A DNA stretch of 64,000 nucleotides from an uncultured Paenibacillaceae bacterium (lineage in GTDB: Bacteria; Bacillota; Bacilli; Paenibacillales; K13), in NCBI GenBank assembly GCA_913056365.1, contig CAJXLT010000013.1, positions 1-64,000 on the forward strand, given 5' to 3'. Shown here piece by piece: positions 57,389 to 64,000 of the stretch; within the stretch, counting starts at the first letter, position 1; every line of letters begins with the position of its first letter. The notes under the pieces are model-generated. The model was given only the letters and a program-made list of their open reading frames with translations. It made no database searches and was not told the origin of the DNA. Made by a program: the position numbers and the translations under genes.

Positions 57389-58915
57389 GTGAGGAAGGCA
57401 AAGGGATTATTCGCGTTGCTTATGTCGATCGTGTTTCTCGCCACCGGTTGCTTGCCGGGTAATAACAACGCAAGCTACGAATCGGAACATGAAATAGAAG
57501 CTGAAGGGGACGGCGTGCAAGATCTAGAGCCCTATGAGCTTGTGATTGCTTTCCCGATTTTTAAGCATCCAGAGGATATGCAATTAGTCGAGGAAGAATT
57601 GAACAAAATTACGAAGGCCAAGATTAACACGTCCGTTAAATTCCAAAACAACATCGCATTCGCTTATATTCAACAAATGCCTCTGTTGCTTACCGGCAAT
57701 CAGAAACTCGATATCATGATCAGCGGGTTCGGGCAGTACACGATGCAGGTCATGAAGGACCAGTTGCATCCATTAAATGAACTAATGGATGCACACGGTC
57801 ATGGGGTCAAGCAAACGCTGATCGATCAGAATCCGGCCTATTTGAAAGCGACGTATGTGGATGGGGAAAGCTATGGAGTCCCCAATATCAGTAATCTTGC
57901 CAGTGACTACGGATTCATCATGCGTAAAGACTTGGCGGAAAAGTATAATATCGACCTCTCCGCCATCAAAACCTTCGACGATTTGGAAGCAGTGCTGGAA
58001 ATCCTGAAAGTCAACGAACCGAATATGACCTTGGCGAAGCCAGCTGAAACGATCACGGGCATGTATTTCGAGAGAATTTGGGATGGTATGGGTGACAATC
58101 TAGGTGTTGTCATGCTCAACGATGCAGGTTTGAACGTAGTGAATGGCTTCGAGACGATGGAATACAAGGAAATGGTGGCCCGACTCCATCGTTGGTATCA
58201 GTCTGGCTATATCGCCAAGGATGCAGCTACAACTACAATTGGCGGGGCAACGGAAGTCAAAGCAGGAAGATCCTATGGGTATTTGTCACATATGAAGCCG
58301 GGGTATGAAATGCAGGAGTCGATGACGACGGGCTATGAGATGGTCTCCTCGAGACTACTGCCTCCCGCGAGCACGACCGCTATTACCAACTCGATCATTT
58401 GGAGCATTGTCCGTAAATCCGAGAATCCAGAGCGGGCGATGATGTTTCTGAATCTCATGTACACCGATCCAGATGTCATCAACTTGTTTAACTGGGGCAT
58501 CGAAGGAAAACATTACGTTAGAGTGGAAGGTACGGAGAACGTGATTCACTATCCGCCTGGGATTGATGCGTCAAATTCAGGCTATCAGTTGAATATGGGG
58601 TGGATGTTTGGCAATCAATTGCTTTCCTATGTGTGGGAAGGGGCAGATCCAGAAATATGGGCCAAGCTCTCTGATTTCAACAAAAATGCGAAGCTGTCTC
58701 CGCTCATGGGGTTTAGCTTCAATTCGGAGTCGGTAAAGACTGAGATTGCTGCCGTCATGAGAGTGCTTAACCAGTATAGAGTCGCTTTCGAGACGGGGAC
58801 GATTAGTCCCGACAAGCTCCCAGAATTTAACGCTGCACTGAAAGCGGCGGGACTAGAAGAGATCATGGCAGAGAAGCAGAAGCAGCTCGATGAGTGGAAG
58901 GCATCGAAGTCATAG
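57389..58915 (+). CDS. Second sugar-binding lipoprotein (DUF3502)
   Basis: A 508-residue solute-binding protein, signal peptide ending in the lipobox ATGC (Cys about residue 21), with a C-terminal DUF3502 (FNSESVKTEIAAVMRVLNQYR ... AGLEEIMAEKQKQLDEW). It is related to, but clearly diverged from, the binding protein at 44643. I start at the GTG preceded by GGGGTGG; a TTG 8 codons upstream is less likely. It lies 101 bases after the hydrolase gene and directly before a histidine kinase, so it may feed the kinase with ligand as well as or instead of the transporter. Confidence 0.88.
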   Translation: MRKAKGLFALLMSIVFLATGCLPGNNNASYESEHEIEAEGDGVQDLEPYELVIAFPIFKHPEDMQLVEEELNKITKAKINTSVKFQNNIAFAYIQQMPLLLTGNQKLDIMISGFGQYTMQVMKDQLHPLNELMDAHGHGVKQTLIDQNPAYLKATYVDGESYGVPNISNLASDYGFIMRKDLAEKYNIDLSAIKTFDDLEAVLEILKVNEPNMTLAKPAETITGMYFERIWDGMGDNLGVVMLNDAGLNVVNGFETMEYKEMVARLHRWYQSGYIAKDAATTTIGGATEVKAGRSYGYLSHMKPGYEMQESMTTGYEMVSSRLLPPASTTAITNSIIWSIVRKSENPERAMMFLNLMYTDPDVINLFNWGIEGKHYVRVEGTENVIHYPPGIDASNSGYQLNMGWMFGNQLLSYVWEGADPEIWAKLSDFNKNAKLSPLMGFSFNSESVKTEIAAVMRVLNQYRVAFETGTISPDKLPEFNAALKAAGLEEIMAEKQKQLDEWKASKS

Positions 58916-59010
58916 GTAAAATATCGTATACCGCACGGCCTCTGTTTGCCCATGAGCAAGCGGGGGTTTCTCGCATTAAGGAGCAATACAAGCATCGGGA
59001 GGAGCAGCTC

Positions 59011-60747
59011 ATGAACAAGAATAGAAGCAGTATAACTTTCATCCACTCCATCCGCTTTAAGCTGATTGTTGGATTAATCGTAGTTATGCTCCCCGTTGTT
59101 ACGTACCTTATTTATAACAATGTCTATTCCATTAAGGTAGTCCGTAATCAGGTTGCTGCATCCATCAGCGATACCGTGAGCTTATATATGGACATCGTAG
59201 ACCAAAGCCTGGATTCTGTGGACGCTTATTTGTTGCGACTAATCATTGAAGAGAATGGATTTTTACCGCTGGAATCGGTTGTTCACCATGATTCCGATGC
59301 GTATCAACTGGAGAAAATTCGTATTTTCCAAAAAATGTACGAGGATATGCGTTATTACCAAACGCTTGATTTTACCTTTATATACAATACTCAAAACGAA
59401 GAGTTAATTCTTGTGCCGAACGAATACAAGCAAAGAGAGACTGTCCCCGATTGGCAAGAAACCAATAGATCTTTAGCTGAATTCGCTCGTTCCGCCTCGG
59501 GACTGGAGTATGAGAAGGCTTGGTTCGATAAGAAAATCGGGGATGAGTACTATGTCCTGCGTATGGTTAAGTCAGGTCAGCTCTATATTGGGATGGGCAT
59601 AAATATCAATCTCCTGCTCGGCCCCAAGCATTTATTGGATCTTGGTGATAACGTTCAAGCGGTATTCACCAACGATCAGAATGAGCCGTTGCAGGATGAA
59701 CGCTATTTCTTCAATCATGACCTTAACTTAGCCTATCCTGTTGAAGATTACGAGATGACTGGGGAACATAACGATTATCTTATTGTTGGGGAAGCTTCTT
59801 CCAAAGGACGCTTTCATTTGGTAGCGTTGGTACCGGATGACGCCATATTAGAGCAGTTGCCCTATTTGCTGCGAATTACTTATGTCATTGCCTGTGCTTC
59901 TGCGTTAAGTGTTGCAATTGCGCTGATTGCACTGCGTAAAACCGTGCTGCTGCCCATCCGTCGGATTCTTGCAGCCATGCGTAAGGTAAAGGAAGGGTTT
60001 CTGGATGAGCGAATACCTTATTCTAGATCTTCTAACGAGTTCGAGACCATGAACGAGACCTTCAATGGCATGGTGACCGAGATTCAACAGTTGAAAATCG
60101 ATATCTATGAGGAACAGCTGGTGAATCAGAAAGCGGAACTGAGGCAGCTACAGCTGCAAATCAACCCGCACTTTTTCCTTAATTCTCTTAATATTGTGTA
60201 TTACTTGGCTTTGGATAAAAAATATGCCTTAATACAGGAATTGTCCCTGTCCTTAATTCGGTACTTTCGCTTCATGTTTCAAAGCGGGGCAGACTTCGTC
60301 TCGTTACAGGATGAAATCAAGCATACGGAAAACTATTTGCGAATCCAATCGTTTCGTTTTCCCGATCATTTGTCTTACGAGGTGGAGGTCCCAGAGGAAG
60401 CGCTTTCCATTGCTTTGCCTCCGCTGATGATTCAAACGTTCGTTGAGAATTCGATCAAGTACGCTATGGATACAGACCGACAAACGCATATCCAGATCAC
60501 CGTCGAATTATCCTCCCATGAAGAGCTGCGCATCCGGGTCCGTGATACGGGACCTGGGTTCTCTGATGAACTGCTTCAGAGATTACAACAAAACATCAAT
60601 CTTATGTCAGCACAAGGGGAGCATATCGGGATATGGAACGTAAAACGCAGATTGGAGCTTCTTTATAAGGGGAGCGCCACGATTCAATTCGGCAATCAAG
60701 ACGGAGCGTACGTTGAAATCAGGTTGCCGGTGAATGAAGCGTCATGA
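59011..60747 (+). CDS. YesM-type sensor histidine kinase
   Basis: A 578-residue membrane kinase. TM1 at about 17-37, an extracytoplasmic sensor of about 240 residues, TM2 at about 286-308, HAMP about 309-362, a His_kinase domain with the phospho-acceptor H387 in QINPHFFLNSLN, and HATPase with FVENSIKYAMD and DTGPGFS. These kinases pair with AraC-type regulators and control nearby sugar-transport genes. A start at 58894 inside the upstream gene is possible; ATG 59011 has GGGAGGAG and is preferred. Confidence 0.93.
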   Translation: MNKNRSSITFIHSIRFKLIVGLIVVMLPVVTYLIYNNVYSIKVVRNQVAASISDTVSLYMDIVDQSLDSVDAYLLRLIIEENGFLPLESVVHHDSDAYQLEKIRIFQKMYEDMRYYQTLDFTFIYNTQNEELILVPNEYKQRETVPDWQETNRSLAEFARSASGLEYEKAWFDKKIGDEYYVLRMVKSGQLYIGMGININLLLGPKHLLDLGDNVQAVFTNDQNEPLQDERYFFNHDLNLAYPVEDYEMTGEHNDYLIVGEASSKGRFHLVALVPDDAILEQLPYLLRITYVIACASALSVAIALIALRKTVLLPIRRILAAMRKVKEGFLDERIPYSRSSNEFETMNETFNGMVTEIQQLKIDIYEEQLVNQKAELRQLQLQINPHFFLNSLNIVYYLALDKKYALIQELSLSLIRYFRFMFQSGADFVSLQDEIKHTENYLRIQSFRFPDHLSYEVEVPEEALSIALPPLMIQTFVENSIKYAMDTDRQTHIQITVELSSHEELRIRVRDTGPGFSDELLQRLQQNINLMSAQGEHIGIWNVKRRLELLYKGSATIQFGNQDGAYVEIRLPVNEAS

Positions 60748-60832
60748 CGGATAATCGAAAGAACCATATCGGGTTAATGATAGTGATAACAAGACAGTTT
60801 ATGTATGATGGATTCAGTGAGGTGGTCTAATC

Positions 60833-62398
60833 ATGTTCAGGATGTTGATCGTGGATGATGAAGCGTTTATTGCGAGCGGGATCAAGTCCAGCGTGGATTG
60901 GAGAAAACTAGGGTTTACCAGAGTAGAGACTGCCTACAATATGCGTCAAGCCAAAGAGTTTTTCGCCATCGATTCGTTCGATGTGATGATCTGTGATATT
61001 GAGATGCCGCAAGGCACTGGATTTGATCTATTCGCCTGGGTACGGGAGCATCATCCGAAGACAGAGTGCATATTTCTTACTTGTCATGCAGAGTTTGATT
61101 ATGCAAAAAAGGCCGTACAACTGGGCAGCCTGGATTACCTCTTAAAGCCGGTCCCGTCGGAGGAACTGGAGAAGTCGGTACAGAAGGCGCTTGATAAGGT
61201 TTGGCGAGAACGGGATCATGCCGCAAAGCTAATGGAGCAATTTTGGGTAGAGGTGCTGCGGCAGGAGATCCCTTCACGTGCCGATCTTATTCTTGAGCAA
61301 GCGAAGCGACACCACCTCTTCATAACGGAATCGATGTTGTTTCTCCCCGTGCTGCTTCATATCGATTATTGGGACAAGGAGCTCGGCGCCAGGGACAAGA
61401 ACATCATGCTCTACGCTTTAAGGAAATCTCTAAATGAACTCGTTCTATTTCACTTTGGCGGCTCGCATTCGATTCACTTGAGTCATGAGAACTTCGTAGT
61501 ATTGATCTCGCTGGAGCAGTGTTCGGTCCAGGGGATTGAGGAGATTAGAACCGCTGTGGAGAATTATTGCGCCAAATATATACAAGCTTGCAATACGTTT
61601 TTCTATGGACATCTTTCGTGCTACATTGGAAAGGCGGTTCCCGTGGACCGACTGGCTAATATGTACGAAAGACTCGACGAAGCACGGAACAACCAGGTCA
61701 ATACAGCAGATCGAGTATTTCTTTATGTTGAGGAGCAGCGGCAGGACTGTATAATGAAAATGCCGAATATGCAAATATGGTCCGACATGCTTCAAAGGCT
61801 AGAGAAGAACCGGTTGCTTATTGAGATCCGCAAGACATTTGAAAACTGGAAAAACGTAGACCAATTAAGTAAAAAACAGCTTCAACTATTTTACCAGGGA
61901 TTCTTGCAAATGGTGCTTCATACTCTACAGCAAACGGGACTGAAAGCGGAAGAGATTTTGCACGAGCATCTGGCGCCAGAGCGGGCGTTGGTCTCGACAC
62001 GCTCCGTACGAGATCTGCAGCATTGGGTAATTGAGGTCATTGAGATTGCAGTCAGTCGCATGAGGGCCTTAGATTCGAACGAGACAACGGTAGAAAAAAT
62101 CAAGCGCTACATCGAACTGCATATAGATGATGAGCTATCAAGGCAATATATTGCTGATCATGTAGGGCTGAGTCCTGATTATGTAGTGAAGTTGTTTAAA
62201 AAGGAAGTGGGGAAGTCCATTTCGGATTATATCTTACAAGAACGGCTGTCTCGTGCAAAAGAACTTTTGGTGAAGTCAGATATGTCAATTAGTGATGTGG
62301 CACTATCGGTTGGCTATTCCAATTTTTCATACTTTTCAACGCTGTTTCGTAAGGAAACGTCAACGACCCCACAGGATTACCGCAGGCAGCATACCTAA
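60833..62398 (+). CDS. YesN-type AraC-family response regulator
   Basis: A 521-residue regulator: receiver domain (residues 1-120) with DDE and phospho-acceptor D55 (MICDIEMP), a long middle region, and two AraC helix-turn-helices at about 420-521 (SRQYIADHVGLSPDYVVKLFKKE; ISDVALSVGYSNFSYFSTLFRKE). It is the partner of the kinase at 59011. The probable target is the operon starting at 44643, but I could not define its binding site. A GTGAGGTGG precedes the ATG. Confidence 0.93.
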   Translation: MFRMLIVDDEAFIASGIKSSVDWRKLGFTRVETAYNMRQAKEFFAIDSFDVMICDIEMPQGTGFDLFAWVREHHPKTECIFLTCHAEFDYAKKAVQLGSLDYLLKPVPSEELEKSVQKALDKVWRERDHAAKLMEQFWVEVLRQEIPSRADLILEQAKRHHLFITESMLFLPVLLHIDYWDKELGARDKNIMLYALRKSLNELVLFHFGGSHSIHLSHENFVVLISLEQCSVQGIEEIRTAVENYCAKYIQACNTFFYGHLSCYIGKAVPVDRLANMYERLDEARNNQVNTADRVFLYVEEQRQDCIMKMPNMQIWSDMLQRLEKNRLLIEIRKTFENWKNVDQLSKKQLQLFYQGFLQMVLHTLQQTGLKAEEILHEHLAPERALVSTRSVRDLQHWVIEVIEIAVSRMRALDSNETTVEKIKRYIELHIDDELSRQYIADHVGLSPDYVVKLFKKEVGKSISDYILQERLSRAKELLVKSDMSISDVALSVGYSNFSYFSTLFRKETSTTPQDYRRQHT

Positions 62399-62442
62399 GA
62401 AAAATTAGGAATCTTGATTATTCTGGCACGGGAGGACAAAGG

Positions 62443-63360
62443 ATGCGAATAGGAGCTATAGAAGCAGGGGGAACCAAGTTTATTTGCGGCATCGGTAACG
62501 AGAATGGGGATATCCTTGATCGGATCAGCTTTCCAACGGAAAGACCAGAAGAAACCTTAGGCCGAACAATCGAGTACTTGAAGTCGCAGCAGGTTGAAGC
62601 GGTCGGAGCTGGCTCATTTGGTCCCATTAACCTGAACAAAAACAGTCCTAAGTATGGGTATATTACTACGACGCCAAAGCCCGGGTGGGCTGACTTCGAT
62701 GTGCTGGGTACGCTGAAGCGACATTTTAACGTCCCTTTCGGCTGGGATACCGATGTGAATGCTGCAGCCTTGGGGGAGGCCACATGGGGAGCAGCCAAGG
62801 GATTAGATAGCTGTGTGTACTTTACGATTGGTACTGGGATAGGTTTGGGCGTTTATATCGAGGGACGTCTAGTCCACGGTTTGATGCATCCGGAGGGAGG
62901 CCACATTGGGGTAAGGAGGCACACTTCGGACTCCTTCGAAGGAATCTGTCCTTATCATCAGGATTGTCTAGAGGGCATGGCAGCAGGGCCCTCGATTGAA
63001 GCAAGATGGCGTATGAAGGGCCAAGATTTGCCTGAGGATCATCCGGCTTGGACGATGGAGGCTTATTATATTGCCCAAGCTATAGTGAATGCGATCTTGC
63101 TATTATCGCCTAAGAAAGTAATTCTTGGCGGTGGGGTGATGAAGCAGTCGCAACTATATCCGCTTATTCGCGAGCAGGTTCAACAGCTGCTTAACGGGTA
63201 TATCCATATGGCTGCCGTAGACTCGGATATAGAGCAATATATTGTTCCGCCTGCATTGAAAGAGAACGCTGGTCTATGTGGTGCACTAGCCTTAGGGATA
63301 CGAGCATTCGAAAATAAGAACATGTCAAATTTCAAAGACAAAGGCCTCATATGTTCTTAG
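62443..63360 (+). CDS. ROK-family fructokinase
   Basis: A 305-residue sugar kinase of the ROK family (Bacillus fructokinase type, as GmuE). ATP motif EAGGTKF (7-13), catalytic D104 in WDTDVNAAALGE, and the ROK zinc motif H154...C169, H172, C175. It should phosphorylate fructose to fructose-6-phosphate. In context it would use fructose released by the sucrose-phosphorylase-like domain at 53157. The gene starts 44 bases after the regulator with GGGAGGAC. Confidence 0.9.
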   Translation: MRIGAIEAGGTKFICGIGNENGDILDRISFPTERPEETLGRTIEYLKSQQVEAVGAGSFGPINLNKNSPKYGYITTTPKPGWADFDVLGTLKRHFNVPFGWDTDVNAAALGEATWGAAKGLDSCVYFTIGTGIGLGVYIEGRLVHGLMHPEGGHIGVRRHTSDSFEGICPYHQDCLEGMAAGPSIEARWRMKGQDLPEDHPAWTMEAYYIAQAIVNAILLLSPKKVILGGGVMKQSQLYPLIREQVQQLLNGYIHMAAVDSDIEQYIVPPALKENAGLCGALALGIRAFENKNMSNFKDKGLICS

Positions 63361-63389
63361 TCTATACTACAGAGGAAGCTGCCGCGTGA

Positions 63390-63536
63390 ATGGAAAAGGT
63401 TGATCGCAGGGTGATCAAGTCTCGACAAGCGATTCAAACGGTTTTTTTGCAAATGCTGTATCAAGAAGGGTTAAGTAAGAGGCGGGTTGTCCGCATGAAT
63501 CAACTCCCGTCGTTCAGCGTATTCGGCATGGAATGA
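63390..63536 (+). pseudogene. Truncated TetR-family regulator
   Basis: A 48-codon frame that begins MEKVDRRVIKSRQAIQTVFLQML and matches the N-terminal helix of TetR/AcrR regulators for about 30 residues, then continues with unrelated sequence to a stop. The HTH recognition helix and the ligand domain are missing, so it cannot function. AGAGGAAG lies upstream. It overlaps the SLH gene on the other strand, marking a junction or deletion. Confidence 0.65.
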
Positions 63537-64000
63537 TGAAACTCCCCCCTGTGCGGGGAGAGGAGTTCTCGTTCTCGTCAAAGTGTGGCAAGACGATTAG
63601 GATGGACCGATCGACATCGAGTTTTCGTATCACGACGGTCGCCTCTGCTCGGGTCATGAATGATTTCGGTGCAAAAAGATTCTCGCCGCGCCCTTCAATA
63701 TAGTCTTCTTTGACGACTGCGTTCACCGAGGCTTTGGCGAAATGGCTGATTTTGTCGTCATCCTGGAATAGGGTGGCAGTCGGTTGTGTTATATCCAACT
63801 TCAGCGTTGCAGCTAACATGACTGCCATCTCTTCACGTGTAATCGCTTGATTCGGTCTAAGGGTTCCATCCGAATAACCGTGAATAATACCTTCATGCAC
63901 CATATATGTCAAAGGTTCGAGTGCAAACTCGGGTATGAGTGACGCATCCTTAAACGAGAGCTTGTCTGTTGTGGCGCCCATTCCAAGGGTATTAGCCAAC
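63514..64000 (-). CDS. S-layer homology (SLH) domain protein, C-terminal part
   Basis: The frame is open to the window edge, so the gene is partial at its 5' end. The visible 162 residues contain the end of one SLH repeat (LANTLGM), a complete repeat (FKDASLIPEFALEPLTYMVHEGIIHGYSDGTLRPNQAITREEMAVMLA), and another (FQDDDKISHFAKASVNAVVKEDYIEGRGENLFAPKSFMTRAEATVVI). SLH domains bind secondary cell-wall polymers and anchor surface enzymes. The final about 25 residues after the last repeat are unconserved. What the rest of the protein does is not visible. Confidence 0.88.
   Translation of the reverse strand, partial: LANTLGMGATTDKLSFKDASLIPEFALEPLTYMVHEGIIHGYSDGTLRPNQAITREEMAVMLAATLKLDITQPTATLFQDDDKISHFAKASVNAVVKEDYIEGRGENLFAPKSFMTRAEATVVIRKLDVDRSILIVLPHFDENENSSPRTGGSFIIPCRIR

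Overview
The window looks like the replication-origin region of a Paenibacillus-type Firmicute chromosome, followed by about 19 kb of accessory carbohydrate-ester genes. The evidence is the conserved gene order (rpmH/rnpA/yidC/jag/mnmE/mnmG/rsmG/noc/soj/spo0J, gyrA/gyrB/remB/recF/yaaA/dnaN/dnaA, rpsF/ssb/rpsR, gdpP/rplI/dnaB/purA, walRKHIJ-htrA-rlmH), the sporulation genes (yyaC, spoIIIJ-type yidC), an SLH surface protein, and LplABC/YesMN-type transporters and regulators.

Layout. Positions 1-250 hold two leftward promoters and a leader typical of an rRNA operon that continues off the left edge. Then, on the minus strand, come an HD-GYP gene, gyrA, gyrB, remB, recF, yaaA, dnaN and dnaA. The origin is split: an unwinding element with DnaA-trios lies between dnaA and dnaN (8862-8979), and a larger DnaA-box cluster lies between dnaA and rpmH (10438-10721). 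On the plus strand, 10.8-19.8 kb carries ribosome, tRNA-modification and segregation genes with two perfect parS sites. From 19.8 to 24.7 kb there are a class V aminotransferase, yyaC, small DUF genes, an MscS channel, a tRNA-Ser(CGA) with a duplicated 3' end, a degenerate repeat array and a yjzC-like gene. From 25 to 44.2 kb lie rpsF-ssb-rpsR, yybS-gdpP-rplI-dnaB, purA, an M23 endopeptidase, the wal operon, htrA, a CxxH/CxxC protein and rlmH. Just before rlmH is a four-unit dyad array whose spacing closely matches that of the first array.

Accessory locus (44.6-63.4 kb). This is the most interesting part. It has an ABC importer without an ATPase (one binding protein and two permeases), an MFS transporter, six esterase-type alpha/beta-hydrolase domains that all lack signal peptides, a GH13_18 (sucrose-phosphorylase family) domain fused in frame to one of the esterases, a second binding protein, a YesM/YesN-type two-component system and a ROK fructokinase. 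My inference is an uptake and intracellular breakdown pathway for acylated sucrose or a similar glucosyl-fructose ester: import, deacylation in the cytosol, phosphorolysis to glucose-1-phosphate plus fructose, then fructose phosphorylation. One hydrolase has lost its catalytic serine (GMAMG instead of GxSxG). Two others are paralogues carrying a copper-amine-oxidase-N-like tail. The fusion junction keeps a good Shine-Dalgarno and ATG for the phosphorylase half.

The right edge has a truncated TetR regulator and the C-terminal SLH repeats of a surface protein that continues out of the window.
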